A DNA stretch of 64,000 nt from RGIG1993 sp964564225 (lineage in GTDB: Bacteria; Bacillota; Clostridia; Oscillospirales; CAG-272). The stretch spans positions 62,001-126,000 of the forward strand of contig CAZMAF010000001.1 in assembly GCA_964564225.1 (NCBI GenBank). The letters are read 5' to 3'. The notes under the pieces are model-generated. The model was not told the origin of the DNA. It saw only the letters and a program-made list of their open reading frames with translations, and did no database searches. A program made the position numbers and the translations under genes. Shown piece by piece: positions 16,218-25,586 of the stretch (its first letter is position 1; every line of letters starts with the position of its first letter).

Positions 16218-17603
16218 TTATCTTCCGCCCATGGTGACCTTGCACTTGATGGCAGGACCGCCCATGCCGACCGGCATCGGTTGTTTTTTACCGCAATAAC
16301 CGGAGCTTGCCCAGATCATTTCGTCGGAAACCATATCGACGGTCTTTAACATCTCAAAGGCGACGCCCGAAATGGTGGTGTCGAGAATGGCGCGTCCGAG
16401 CTTGCCGTTTTTGATTTCGTAGCCCATACAAACGCCGAACATAAATTCGCCGGTTGTATCTGCCTGACCGTTGTTGGTGTCGATGAGATAGTAACCGTCT
16501 TCAACCGAGGCGATCATATCCTCGAGTTTGTCTTGACCGGGCAGAATGGCGGTGTTCCGCATACGGATGAGAGGCTCGTCTGAGAAGAGATAGGCGCGTG
16601 CGTTACCCTGCGGCTTCATACCGAAATGTTCGGCGGATTCACGGTTGTTGAGATAGCCTGTCAGAATGCCTCTGTCAATGATGGTGGCGTCCTCGGCGGG
16701 CGTTCCCTCGTCATCAACCCGGACGGGCAGGGGCGCTTCTTTGCCGAAAGCGGTGTGCGCGAAGTCAACGAGCGTGACAAGCTCGCTTGCTACCTCCTTG
16801 CCGAGCGAATGCGCGGCGACTGAGCCGCCAAGCACAAGATCGGCTTCGACGGTATGTCCGACTGCTTCGTGCGCGAGCATACCCGTGAGCATACCGTCGA
16901 GAATGACGGTTTTCGTGCCGGCTTCGGGGAAAACACCTTCGCGCTTTTGCATAACTTTTTCATAAAGCGCGTCGATTTTTGGGAAAAGCAATGCAGGGTC
17001 GCTGAAGTTTTCATTGAACACACCCTTGCCGCCGTAAGGCTCAAAGAGTTCGATGGGGCTTGAATCCTTGCCCTCTGCCGAAAGCTGAACGTAGATATAG
17101 GAGCGAGGCGCATAGGTGTGCGCTGAGTAACCGTCCGAGGTCACGAGCAGCTTTTCCATGCACTCGTAACGTGAAGAAACGTAGCGGCTGGCAAGGTGGG
17201 GATAGGTTTTTCTGATATAGTCGTCTACCTCACGGCAAAATTCGGCATAGCGTTTTTGCTCTGCCGGCGAGGGAAAGACGGGGCTTTTATAATAGCCTGT
17301 TTCGATTTGGGGCAGTGTGATCGGACTGCCTCCTACCTTGCCATCGAGGAAGATGGCGTTTTCGGTGGCGGCGCAAAGGACGTTTTTCACCGCATCATCC
17401 GAAAGATCGGCGGCGGAGGAAAATCCCCAGACACCGTTTTTGAAGGCGCGTGCCGATACTCCCGAGGTGTTGTTCGAGGCGTTGCCGACCTGATTGCCGC
17501 AAAACAGCGAAACTGCCGCTGTCATATTACGTTGGGCGCGCAATTCGATATGCGCGCCCTTCGTAAAGGTATTTTTAAATTGGGATAAGTTGTCTAAAAG
17601 CAT
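16218..17603 (-). CDS. tldD: TldD metalloprotease, catalytic subunit
   Basis: 461 residues with the TldD zinc motif HEAVGHTVEAD (HExxxH) at about residue 245 and the downstream GFEMFGVCMGYEI-like and NRESAEHFG regions of the family. Partner of the tldE product directly downstream; together they make a heterodimer with a protected catalytic chamber. It lies 20 bases after pgcA and is probably co-transcribed with it. GGAG precedes the start. Confidence 0.92.
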   Translation of the reverse strand: MLLDNLSQFKNTFTKGAHIELRAQRNMTAAVSLFCGNQVGNASNNTSGVSARAFKNGVWGFSSAADLSDDAVKNVLCAATENAIFLDGKVGGSPITLPQIETGYYKSPVFPSPAEQKRYAEFCREVDDYIRKTYPHLASRYVSSRYECMEKLLVTSDGYSAHTYAPRSYIYVQLSAEGKDSSPIELFEPYGGKGVFNENFSDPALLFPKIDALYEKVMQKREGVFPEAGTKTVILDGMLTGMLAHEAVGHTVEADLVLGGSVAAHSLGKEVASELVTLVDFAHTAFGKEAPLPVRVDDEGTPAEDATIIDRGILTGYLNNRESAEHFGMKPQGNARAYLFSDEPLIRMRNTAILPGQDKLEDMIASVEDGYYLIDTNNGQADTTGEFMFGVCMGYEIKNGKLGRAILDTTISGVAFEMLKTVDMVSDEMIWASSGYCGKKQPMPVGMGGPAIKCKVTMGGR

Positions 17604-17623
17604 CGGTATACTCCGTCAGAATC

Positions 17624-19336
17624 TTACAGCCAGCTTTCGATGTCAGCTTCGCAAAGCTTTACGGTGTCAGCGCAAGTTGCTTCGTTCTCGCCGTTGATGA
17701 GCAGATAGAATTTGATCTTCGGTTCAGTACCGGACGGTCTGACAACTACACTGTTGTTGCCTTCGCACTCGAAGAAGAGTACGTTCGAGGTGGGAAGGTT
17801 CGTGGGCGCGGTCTCGCCCGTGGCAAGCGTTGTGATTACGCCCGTTGCGTAGTCGCGCAGAGCGACGACCTTCTTGCCGCCGACGGTTGCGGGGATGTTT
17901 TCACGCAGGGTGTTCATCAGCGCTTTCATCTTTTCTGCGCCGTCAAGTCCCTTCATCGTGACGTTGACCGTCTTTTCCATAAAGAAACCGTAGGTCTTAT
18001 ACATTTCCACGAGCGCATCGTAGAGTGTCATACCCTTTGCCTTGTAATATGCCGCCATTTCAACGATCAGCATTGAAGCAACGACCGAGTCTTTATCTCT
18101 TGCGTGCGTACCCTTAAGGTAGCCGTAGGATTCCTCAAAGCCGAGTAAGAAGTGACCGTTGCTGACGTCGTCGTGAAGCTTGATGACCTCGCCGATAAAT
18201 TTAAAGCCGGTGAGGACGTTGAAGATCTCAATACCGTGCTTGGCGGCGATTTTCGCGGCAAGCTCGGTGGTAACAATCGTCTTGCAGGCGTAGGGCTTTT
18301 CGGGCATCGTTCCCGTGTTTTCATAAGCCGTGAGAACGTAGTCGAGCAGGAGCGCGCCTACCTGATTGCCCGTGATGGTGACGAATTTGCCTTCGGTATT
18401 TCTTACCATAATGCCTACGCGGTCAGCATCGGGGTCAGTGGCAAGCACGAGGTCGGAGCCAACCTTTTCGGCAAGTGCGACACCGAGCGAGAGGGCTTCG
18501 GGATATTCGGGGTTCGGGCTTTGAACGGTGGGGAAATTGCCGTCGATGACCATTTGTGCGCCGACGGTATAAAGATGCTTCAGTCCCGAAAGGCGCAGTA
18601 CCTCGGGAACGAGGCGGTGGCCGCAGCCGTGTAAGGGCGTATATACGACCTTGAGGTCGTCGGCAATGGCGGGGATCGCATTCTTATCGACCGCTTCACC
18701 GATCACGCACTGAATGAAAGCATCGTCAACGACCGTACCGATGATCTCGATTTTACCTTTGGCGACGGCGGTATCAAAATCCATGCGTTTCACACCCTCG
18801 AAAATGTCGGTTGCGGCGATGTACGAAGACACAAGGTCGGCCTGCTCAAGAGAAAGCTGTGCGCCGTCTTCCCAATATGCCTTGTAGCCGTTATATTCTT
18901 TCGGATTGTGGGATGCGGTGATGTTAACGCCCGCTACCGTCTTAAGATAACGGATGGCAAAGGATAATACGGGAGTGGGACGGAGCGCATCGAAGAAATA
19001 GGTCTTGATGCCGTTTGCCGCGAAGACCTCGGCGGTGATCTTTGCAAATAGGGGCGAGTTATTACGCGAGTCGTGCGCGATGACGACGCCGTCGTTTTCT
19101 CTGCCTTCCTTCAGAATGAGATTGGCAAAGCCTTGCGTGGCGTGAGCGACGGTGTAGACGTTCATGGCGTTAGTACCGGCGACCATCGTACCGCGAAGAC
19201 CGCCCGTGCCGAAGGCAAGGTAGGAGATAAAGCGGAATTTGATTTCCTCTTCATCGAGTGAAAGAAGTTCCTTCTTGGTGGCGTCGTCAACGCTTGTAGC
19301 TGCTAACCATCTTTGGTATTCCTGTTTGTAATCCAT
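17624..19336 (-). CDS. pgcA: Phosphoglucomutase / phosphomannomutase
   Basis: 570 residues of the alpha-D-phosphohexomutase family, interconverting glucose-1-phosphate and glucose-6-phosphate or the mannose equivalents. The phosphoserine loop is NITASHNPKEYNGYK, the metal loop DPDADRVG, the sugar loop GFEESYGYL and the phosphate-binding loop RPSGTEPKIKFY. The length is of the PgcA/PGM type, longer than GlmM. AAGGAGATATTCGT precedes the ATG. It lies in the run TSCPD-pgcA-tldD-tldE. Confidence 0.93.
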   Translation of the reverse strand: MDYKQEYQRWLAATSVDDATKKELLSLDEEEIKFRFISYLAFGTGGLRGTMVAGTNAMNVYTVAHATQGFANLILKEGRENDGVVIAHDSRNNSPLFAKITAEVFAANGIKTYFFDALRPTPVLSFAIRYLKTVAGVNITASHNPKEYNGYKAYWEDGAQLSLEQADLVSSYIAATDIFEGVKRMDFDTAVAKGKIEIIGTVVDDAFIQCVIGEAVDKNAIPAIADDLKVVYTPLHGCGHRLVPEVLRLSGLKHLYTVGAQMVIDGNFPTVQSPNPEYPEALSLGVALAEKVGSDLVLATDPDADRVGIMVRNTEGKFVTITGNQVGALLLDYVLTAYENTGTMPEKPYACKTIVTTELAAKIAAKHGIEIFNVLTGFKFIGEVIKLHDDVSNGHFLLGFEESYGYLKGTHARDKDSVVASMLIVEMAAYYKAKGMTLYDALVEMYKTYGFFMEKTVNVTMKGLDGAEKMKALMNTLRENIPATVGGKKVVALRDYATGVITTLATGETAPTNLPTSNVLFFECEGNNSVVVRPSGTEPKIKFYLLINGENEATCADTVKLCEADIESWL

Positions 19337-19372
19337 ACGAATATCTCCTTATATTGATATTTGATTTTAAAA

Positions 19373-19630
19373 TTACGTTTCTTCAAGTGCCGCCGTCAGG
19401 GCTTTGGCAAGCTGATCGGGGCAGGACGTACCCTTGTTGCCGCAGTTGATGCCGGAAAGCGCGCCGATAACGTCGGACGCTTTCTGTCCTTTAACGAGCG
19501 AGCAAATACCCTTGAGGTTGCCGTTACAGCCGCCGAGGAAGGATATTTCTTCAATCACGTCGCCGTTAAGTACGACGGTAATTTCACGCGAGCATGTGCC
19601 GCGCGTTTTGTAAACGAAGGTTTTGGACAT
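19373..19630 (-). CDS. TSCPD-domain protein (TIGR03905-like)
   Basis: A small protein of about 85 residues with the cysteine pattern of the TSCPD family: TRGTCSREI, GGCNGNLKGI, GINCGNKGTSCPDQLAKAL. The domain also occurs at the ends of some ribonucleotide reductases and is thought to bind metal or nucleic acid; the role of the stand-alone form is unknown. An in-frame ATG at 19639 exists, but AGAG is better spaced for 19630. It sits 36 bases upstream of pgcA. Confidence 0.82.
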   Translation of the reverse strand: MSKTFVYKTRGTCSREITVVLNGDVIEEISFLGGCNGNLKGICSLVKGQKASDVIGALSGINCGNKGTSCPDQLAKALTAALEET

Positions 19631-19677
19631 TGGGATCATCTCTTTTCTTTTGGTAGTATATGAATCTTATTGAATTT

Positions 19678-20562
19678 TCATTTCGTCATGTTCCGCCATA
19701 TTCCGCAAAGGCGGTGGTGGGGATATTCACAGCGAAGGAGAAGCCATATCGGGAACAGCGAGGCGGTACCGGACCGTGTGAAGATAATACGGTAGGCGTG
19801 GGCAAACCCTTCGGTTTCGTCAAGCGCAGCTGCCGTTACGATCGGACAGCCAAGATGCTCAGCCGACAGCATCAGTGCTGTCAGCGTACGGGGGCTGTCG
19901 CTGAAAAGAACTGCCTCCATACGCTCGGCATTGTCAACGGCGATGGGCGTTTGTGCGAAAAGTCCCATCGTCATGGTTTCGTCTTTGCCGGGCAGGGTGA
20001 TTTCGCAGGTCAGAGTCAGGGCGAGTTCACAGCGTGATATCTGCCGCGCGATACCTTGGATCATGCCCTCCCTGGAGGATGAGATCGGCAGAATGGCAAA
20101 GGTGGCAAGCTCGTTGTAGACGTCCCGACATGCCGCGGCGGGCGAGTCGGTATAGTTTGCCGTGGGAGCAGTAAGAAGGGGAGCGAAGATGCGGAAGGCT
20201 TCGTCGGAATAGGCGTTACGGAAATAGACGCATTTGCCTTCCTGCGCCGTTAAGGTTGGTAAAAAGCTGTGGATCGTTGCCTTTTCGGTGAGTGCTTTAA
20301 CGGTCTCCGCCGCAAGAAGCGCACGCTCGGTGTGTAAAATTGCATCGGAAAAGCTCTCGGTCGTTTCCGTTTTGTTTTCAAAAAGCAGAGAAGTGATTTC
20401 GTGATAGGAAAGCTCAAGCTCCTCGTCTGTTGCTTCTGTCGTACCGTTGCCGAGCAGAAGCTTTGCCAGCTCGTCGGCATAATGGGGAAAGCGACGTGTA
20501 AAAAAGGAAAGCTTGCGGTTGTCAAGAGAGAGATTTTCGGCGAGGATCTCTGCATTCTTCAT
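19678..20562 (-). CDS. Uncharacterised protein downstream of htpG
   Basis: 294 residues, no family recognised. It is soluble, without signal peptide or membrane helix, starting with a helical region (KNAEILAENLSLDNRKLSFFTRRFPHYADELAKLL). A middle part could bind a ligand (CRDVYNELATFAILPISSSREGMIQGI), and the C-terminal half repeats short beta/alpha segments and ends in RCEYPHHRLCGIWRNM. The start codon shares its A with the htpG stop (TGATG), so translation is coupled to htpG and a link to the chaperone or its clients is possible. Function not assigned. Confidence 0.7.
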   Translation of the reverse strand: MKNAEILAENLSLDNRKLSFFTRRFPHYADELAKLLLGNGTTEATDEELELSYHEITSLLFENKTETTESFSDAILHTERALLAAETVKALTEKATIHSFLPTLTAQEGKCVYFRNAYSDEAFRIFAPLLTAPTANYTDSPAAACRDVYNELATFAILPISSSREGMIQGIARQISRCELALTLTCEITLPGKDETMTMGLFAQTPIAVDNAERMEAVLFSDSPRTLTALMLSAEHLGCPIVTAAALDETEGFAHAYRIIFTRSGTASLFPIWLLLRCEYPHHRLCGIWRNMTK

Positions 20563-22412
20563 CAGACGTTACCAAGTGCTTTACCAAGCAGATCGTAGCC
20601 CGATTTGAGAAAATCGCGCATTTCTTCTGCCGTGAGCGAACGTTGTGCCATCGTGGCAAGCGTGAAAATCTGCTTTGCGGAGAGTTCCGCAAGCGGCGTG
20701 TTGATTTTTTCGGCGAGCGAAAGCAGTAAGGGGCTCGTTTGGTTCAGGATTAGCACCGTATCGTCGGGGGTGTTCATACCCTCGGGTATCATTCCGCCGT
20801 AAAGCTTCATCATATCGGTAAAGCGGCGCGATTCCTCGCTGATTGTCAGAAGCGCGGGAATATCGCTGTCGGTAAGCGCTTCAAATTTAACGGTGAGCGT
20901 TTCGTTGCCGCTGACTCGTTTGAAGAGTGCTACGAGAGCTTCGTTTTCGTATACTTCGTCTTCCTTGCGAAGCGCATCGGTCGATGCGTCAACGCGCAGG
21001 CATTTGATCTTCTTTTCATTTTCAAGAAGGGTGATAAATTGCATATCGAGGGTGGAGGAAAGAATGGCAACGTCAATGCCCTGATCCTCAAAGAGTTTGA
21101 TATACTGCGCGCTTACCGTTTTGTCGGTGGCATAGTAGAGTTTGCCCTCGCAGGTGTCCTTCATCTTGTCAAGATATTCGTCGACTGTGACATATGTGCC
21201 GTTTGAAAGCTCAAGAAGAATTGCCGATTTAACGCGCTCGTAGAATTTTTTTTCACGAAGCGCGCCGTATTTTGTAAAGATCTGAATATCGTTCCAGAAA
21301 TTCTCGTAGCGTTCGCGCTCGTTGTTGCAGAGGGAAACGAGCTTGTCAGCGACTTTTTTTGTGATATGCGCTGCAATTTTCGATACGTAGCCGCTATTCT
21401 GAAGATAGGAGCGCGATACGTTCAGAGGCAGCTCAGGGCAATCGAGAACACCGCGCAGCAAGAGGAGATATTCGGGAATCACTTCTTTGATATTGTCCGC
21501 GACGAAGACCTGATTGTAATAGAGCTTGATCTGTCCTTCGAGGCTTTCGTATTCGTTCTTGATGGCGGGGAAGTAGAGGATTCCCTTGAAATTCAAGGGG
21601 TAGTCGGCAGAAAGATGGATCTGGAAAAGCGGTTCGCGGAAATCCGAGAATACTTTTTGGTAAAACTCGGTATATTCCTCATCACTGCATTCCGAGGGTG
21701 TTTTGAGCCAGAGAGGTGTTGTGTCGTTGATCGGTGCGGCGGTTTTTTCGCCGTCTTCCGTTTCTTCGCCTTCCACGGTAAGGAAGATTTCGACGGGCAT
21801 AAAGGCGCAGTATTTGTCAAGGATAGCGCGGCAGTTTTTCTCATCGAGATATTCTTTGCCTTCGTCGTTTACGTGGAGTACGATCGACGTGCCGCGCGAA
21901 GCTTTTCCTTCGTAGAGCGACTCGTCGTATTTGCCTGCCTCGTTACAGCGCCAGAGAACCGCGGGGGTGTCTTTATAAGATTTCGTGATGACCTCGACCG
22001 TGTCGGCAACCATAAACGCCGAGTAGAAGCCAAGACCGAAATGACCGATAATACCGCCTGCATTGTCGCCCTTTTCATACTGCTCAATGAAGTCGGCAGC
22101 GCCCGAAAGCGCGATGTTGCCGATGTATTTTTCAACCTCGTCGGCTGTCATACCGATACCGTTGTCCGACACCGTCATGGTGGCATCATCTTTGTTCAAC
22201 GTGACGGTGACCTTGAAGCTTTCGCTGTCGGAAAGCGTAATCTCACCGAGCGAGTCGAGGCGTTTTAATTTCGTGATTGCATCGCAGGCGTTGGAAACCA
22301 GCTCGCGTAAAAATATTTCTTTTTCGGAGTAAAGCCATTTTTTAATAACGGGGAAAATATGCTCGGTTTTTACCGAAATGCCGCCCTTTTTGGCGAACGT
22401 GTTGTTTTGCAT
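20562..22412 (-). CDS. htpG: Molecular chaperone HtpG (Hsp90)
   Basis: 616 residues, the usual bacterial Hsp90 length. The N-terminal GHKL ATPase is intact: LRELVSNACDAITK, VSDNGIGMT, and the lid and glycine-rich stretch GIIGHFGLGFYSAFMV. Middle and C-terminal dimerisation domains follow. It folds stress-labile clients as an ATP-driven dimer. A sigma-A promoter lies directly upstream, its -35 overlapping the stop codon of the SARP-type regulator gene. The next gene is translationally coupled. Confidence 0.95.
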   Translation of the reverse strand: MQNNTFAKKGGISVKTEHIFPVIKKWLYSEKEIFLRELVSNACDAITKLKRLDSLGEITLSDSESFKVTVTLNKDDATMTVSDNGIGMTADEVEKYIGNIALSGAADFIEQYEKGDNAGGIIGHFGLGFYSAFMVADTVEVITKSYKDTPAVLWRCNEAGKYDESLYEGKASRGTSIVLHVNDEGKEYLDEKNCRAILDKYCAFMPVEIFLTVEGEETEDGEKTAAPINDTTPLWLKTPSECSDEEYTEFYQKVFSDFREPLFQIHLSADYPLNFKGILYFPAIKNEYESLEGQIKLYYNQVFVADNIKEVIPEYLLLLRGVLDCPELPLNVSRSYLQNSGYVSKIAAHITKKVADKLVSLCNNERERYENFWNDIQIFTKYGALREKKFYERVKSAILLELSNGTYVTVDEYLDKMKDTCEGKLYYATDKTVSAQYIKLFEDQGIDVAILSSTLDMQFITLLENEKKIKCLRVDASTDALRKEDEVYENEALVALFKRVSGNETLTVKFEALTDSDIPALLTISEESRRFTDMMKLYGGMIPEGMNTPDDTVLILNQTSPLLLSLAEKINTPLAELSAKQIFTLATMAQRSLTAEEMRDFLKSGYDLLGKALGNV

Positions 22413-22469
22413 AAGAAATCCTTTCTTGAAAAAGTCGTGTTTTTGGAAAAATCTTTTTTATCAAACTTT

Positions 22470-22498
22470 ATTATACACAAATTTTAGCGAAAAGTCAA
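22470..22498 (-). promoter_or_regulatory. Promoter of htpG
   Basis: Minus-strand TTGACT (22498-22493) and TATAAT (22475-22470), 17-base spacer. The -35 overlaps the end of the upstream regulator gene. No CIRCE element was seen. Confidence 0.75.
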
Positions 22499-23628
22499 TT
22501 GTTCGCGCTCTTTTTCTTCGGATATATTCCGGAATTTATTCCGATTTTCCGATACTCTGTATTTGCCATGATATGACCGTAATTTATGACGGTTTGAAGG
22601 GTACGGTACTTTTTTTCAAAGCTGTCACCGTCAAGTGTCGTGATGAGAAAAAGCGCTTTTTCGGAAAGATGTGAATAGAGCGTTTTGGAATCGAAAATAT
22701 CGGTAAGATAGGGTAATACTTTATCAAGATCGCCTTTGATGAAGACAAGATAGCCCTCGGTGAGAAGCGAAGCGGTACGGAAAAGATCGACGGGCTCAGA
22801 GACGTATGCCGGGTTTCGTTCTTTATCCGATGCGTCTGACAGTGCAGTAAGCGCCTCGTCGCAGGAGTTGGCATCGAATAGCGATTTTGGTTGAAGCAGC
22901 GGTTTGAGCGCGTGAAAACGGGCGGAGAGAGAAATATGAAATTCACGGCGATAGCATTCGGATACGTTTTGGTAAAGCGTTTTGGCAAGCGCGCGGTCGC
23001 CTGACAGCATCAACGCGTAGATCTGATAGTAATGAAAGCTTTCGCAAAAGGGATCAATCGGGACAAGTCTTTGCGCTTTGCCGTGCGCTTTCTGATATTC
23101 GCCTTTGGCAATGAGCAATTCAAGTGCATCGTTGCAAAGCGCGACAAAGGCGCGGTGATAGCGCTCGGCTTCGGGCATCGTGAAGCTTTCACCTGCAAAA
23201 GACGCCAGAAATCTGCCGCGATAAAGTGCCGTTATTTCTTCAAATAATGCGAGCTTTTCCTCGTTTTCCGCGCTTTTGAAGGCAGTGAGGAGCTTTTCAA
23301 AGCGTTCGGTATCTGACGAAAAAACAAGCGTTTGGGAAAAGGCGATACAGCCGTTTTGCAGGATAATGGTTTCTTTTGTACCGAAGACTGAGAGCATCCT
23401 GCGCAAGCGGTGCAGTGTGGTTTTGACAAGAGATTCATTTTTATATCTTGAAAAATCCTTATCGTTGTGCAGAAAACGGGAAAATTCTGCCGTTTCAATC
23501 ACTCTGTTTCGGTTTTTGACAAGATAGGCGAGCGCGCGGAAAAGCCGCCCGGCACGACTTTGTTTTGCGGATAGCGTAACATCGTTCTGCGTGAGCGAAA
23601 AATCGCCGAAAAAGGTAATATAGATCAT
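22495..23628 (-). CDS. SARP/BTAD-type transcriptional regulator
   Basis: 377 residues. The N-terminal winged helix (about 1-95) starts MIYITFFGDFSLTQNDV and contains SLVKTTLHRLRRML and ILQNGCIAF, the OmpR-type DNA-binding fold of SARP regulators. A helical bacterial transcriptional activator (BTAD/TPR) domain follows (about 100-260) with YRGRFLASFAGESFTMPEAERYHRAFVALCNDALELL. The open frame extends to 24111, but GGAGG seven bases before 23628 and the domain start fix the N-terminus. No ligand-binding ATPase domain is present. Targets unknown; divergent from the flavin reductase gene. Confidence 0.85.
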   Translation of the reverse strand: MIYITFFGDFSLTQNDVTLSAKQSRAGRLFRALAYLVKNRNRVIETAEFSRFLHNDKDFSRYKNESLVKTTLHRLRRMLSVFGTKETIILQNGCIAFSQTLVFSSDTERFEKLLTAFKSAENEEKLALFEEITALYRGRFLASFAGESFTMPEAERYHRAFVALCNDALELLIAKGEYQKAHGKAQRLVPIDPFCESFHYYQIYALMLSGDRALAKTLYQNVSECYRREFHISLSARFHALKPLLQPKSLFDANSCDEALTALSDASDKERNPAYVSEPVDLFRTASLLTEGYLVFIKGDLDKVLPYLTDIFDSKTLYSHLSEKALFLITTLDGDSFEKKYRTLQTVINYGHIMANTEYRKIGINSGIYPKKKSANN

Positions 23629-23671
23629 ACAGCCTCCGTTTTTTGCCGTTGCGGTTTTTATTTCCTTTAAT

Positions 23672-23700
23672 AGTATAGCGTAAAAGATGCGAAAAAGCAA
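23672..23700 (-). promoter_or_regulatory. Proximal promoter of the SARP-type regulator
   Basis: Minus-strand TTGCTT (23700-23695) and TATACT (23677-23672), 17-base spacer. Confidence 0.6.
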
Positions 23701-23711
23701 GAAAATTCCCA

Positions 23712-23834
23712 TAAAAACGGAAAAGACGTTTGCATGCGGTCGGCATTCCGCGCAAACGTCTTCTTCGTGAAAAGAGAGAAATTGAAAAAATTCTTCTTCG
23801 TTTTTATTATACCTCATTTTTCTGCATTCGTCAA
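23712..23834 (-). ncRNA. Candidate short RNA or attenuated leader upstream of the regulator
   Basis: A second minus-strand promoter, TTGACG (23834-23829) and TATAAT (23811-23806), 17-base spacer, lies upstream. About 40 bases on, AAGACGTTTGC (23752-23762 complement) pairs with its inverse at 23723-23733, extended by GCGG/CCGC with a two-base bulge, and is followed by TTTTCCGTTTTT. This would end a transcript of about 85-90 bases before the regulator's own promoter. No coding sequence is evident. Confidence 0.4.
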
Positions 23835-23882
23835 GACTTAAAAGATAAAAAATGGAATTTTTTTCAAAAAAATTACTGAATG

Positions 23883-23909
23883 TTGTGGTTTGGCTACGTT
23901 GCACCACAA
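23883..23909. promoter_or_regulatory. Inverted repeat, possible operator
   Basis: TTGTGGT (23883-23889) and ACCACAA (23903-23909) form a perfect 7-base dyad upstream of the flavin reductase promoter (TTGCAA 23935-23940, TACAAT 23958-23963). It could bind the divergently encoded regulator; unproven. Confidence 0.4.
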
Positions 23910-23992
23910 TATATATGAAAGTTTGTGAAGTGTCTTGCAATTTTCGTAAAACTGTGTTACAATACGCATAAGAAAACAATGAGAGGTGGCTT

Positions 23993-24598
23993 ATGGCAAA
24001 AAAAGCGTTTGACGGCGCGGTGGTTATGGCGCCCCTTCCTTGCGTTATGGTAACGTCGGGCAGTGTGGATGCGCCAAACGTGGCGACGGTGGCTTGGACG
24101 GGGATTCTCAATACCCATCCCGCAAAGACCTATATTTCGCTCCGTCCCTCACGCTATTCCTACGGTCTGATCATGGAAAGCCGTGAGTTCGTGATCAATC
24201 TCGTGCCTGCCTCTCTTGTTTCGGCTTGCGATTTTTGCGGCGTGCGCTCGGGCAGGGACGTGAATAAATTTGAACACTGTCGTTTGACGGCAGTGCCGTC
24301 GGTTGAGGTATCGGCACCGACATTGTATGAGTCGCCTCTGTCGCTGGAATGCCGTGTGACCGACATTGTTTCGCTCGGTACGCACGACATGCTCGTTGCT
24401 GATATTGTGAAAATGACGGTCAGTGAGGACATTATCGACGAAAACGGCAGATTTTGTCTGGAAAAGGCAGACCTTCTCGCGTATATGCATGGTAATTATT
24501 ATACGCTTGGTAAAAAGATCGGTTCGTTTGGGTATTCGGTCCGAAAGAAAAAGAAAAAGAAAAAATACACGGCGGGGCAAAAGCCGCTGAAAAAGTGA
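23993..24598 (+). CDS. Flavin reductase-like FMN-binding protein
   Basis: 201 residues of the flavoredoxin/flavin reductase-like split-barrel family: MAPLPCVMVTSG, NVATVAWTGILNTHPAKTYISLRPSRYSYGLI and EFVINLVPASLV are typical FMN-pocket segments. These proteins bind FMN and transfer electrons between NAD(P)H or ferredoxin and acceptors in anaerobes. The C-terminus carries a long lysine run (RKKKKKKKYT) that may be unstructured. A promoter and GAGAGGTGG ribosome site precede it. Confidence 0.88.
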   Translation: MAKKAFDGAVVMAPLPCVMVTSGSVDAPNVATVAWTGILNTHPAKTYISLRPSRYSYGLIMESREFVINLVPASLVSACDFCGVRSGRDVNKFEHCRLTAVPSVEVSAPTLYESPLSLECRVTDIVSLGTHDMLVADIVKMTVSEDIIDENGRFCLEKADLLAYMHGNYYTLGKKIGSFGYSVRKKKKKKKYTAGQKPLKK

Positions 24599-24643
24599 TT
24601 AAACTTGGGTAGTAACGGCAAGTTATGTATCAGGAGGCGTTTT

Positions 24644-25486
24644 ATGACACTGTTGTTATCGTTTATGGCATTATTTTTTTCGGGCGGCATTTTTTATCTG
24701 ACGGGGCTCTATACCGTCTGGTATTATTATTTTATTCCGCTCGTTCTCTTTGTTCCGCTTTATTGGCTTTCTTTCGTACTCGTCGTGCTTGCGGCAGGTG
24801 TTATCGGGCTCTTTTTCTCAAAGAAAAAAGAGGTGGCGAAGCCTTACGGCTTCTTTTATTGGGTCACGGTAAAGGGTATTGCCGAGGTGTTGAGATTTCT
24901 GCGTGTCAAGGTAGCCGTCACGGGTACTGAAAAATTGCCCGAAGGTACGTTCGTTGCGGTTTATAATCACCGTTCTGGGATTGATCCTTTTATTCTGATG
25001 ACACGCTTGCCCGTTAAGCGCATCGTGATGATCTCGAAACCCGAAAATGAGAAAATTCCTGTTGTCGGTAAGTATATGCATTATTCCGGCTTTTTGACGA
25101 TTGACAGAAAGAGTCCGATGAAGGCGCGCAAAACGGTAGAGCGTTCTGCCGTGTGGGTGCGTGAGGGTATTGCCTCGGTTGCTATTTCTCCCGAGGGAAC
25201 ACGCAGTAAATCGGGTAAGCTGCTCGCCTTTCGCGCCGCTCCCTTTTCAACGGCGATGAAGGCGCAGTCGCCCCTTGTTGTGACGACGATGAGAAATACT
25301 GAAAAGGTGTTCAAGCGTTTCCCGTGGCGCAGTACGACAGTCGAGCTTCATATCGTTGACGTTTTGTCGGCGGAATTGGTTTCGTCGCTCGCTTCCTCCG
25401 ATCTTTCGGCGAAAGTCAGAGAGCTGATGCTTGACGATCTTCACGAGATCGACAGCTTTCCGCCCGTGAAAAAGGAAGAAGAATGA
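24644..25486 (+). CDS. plsC: 1-acyl-sn-glycerol-3-phosphate acyltransferase (PlsC family)
   Basis: 280 residues: two N-terminal hydrophobic helices (about 1-55) and a PlsC acyltransferase domain with NHRSGIDP (HX4D catalytic dyad), the IDRKSP region and PEGTRSKSG (acceptor phosphate binding). It likely acylates lysophosphatidic acid at the membrane. AGGAGG at 24632-24637 sets the start at 24644. It follows the flavin reductase by 45 bases and ends at its own terminator. Confidence 0.88.
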   Translation: MTLLLSFMALFFSGGIFYLTGLYTVWYYYFIPLVLFVPLYWLSFVLVVLAAGVIGLFFSKKKEVAKPYGFFYWVTVKGIAEVLRFLRVKVAVTGTEKLPEGTFVAVYNHRSGIDPFILMTRLPVKRIVMISKPENEKIPVVGKYMHYSGFLTIDRKSPMKARKTVERSAVWVREGIASVAISPEGTRSKSGKLLAFRAAPFSTAMKAQSPLVVTTMRNTEKVFKRFPWRSTTVELHIVDVLSAELVSSLASSDLSAKVRELMLDDLHEIDSFPPVKKEEE

Positions 25487-25532
25487 CCTGTTTTTTGATA
25501 AAATTACGGTAAATCTCATTTTTTATAAAAAT

Positions 25533-25576
25533 CAAGAGCAAGAACACAAGGAAAGCTTCCGTGTGTTCTTGCTCTT
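25533..25576. terminator. Bidirectional intrinsic terminator
   Basis: AGAGCAAGAACAC and GTGTTCTTGCTCT with inner GGAA/TTCC pairing and a T run, between convergent plsC and the cysteine desulfurase gene. Confidence 0.85.
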
Positions 25577-25586
25577 TTTTTGGGGG

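Noticed and set aside
22495..24111. A 538-residue version of the SARP-type regulator
   Set aside because: The extra N-terminus crosses promoters and a terminator hairpin; the domain and GGAGG site begin at 23628.
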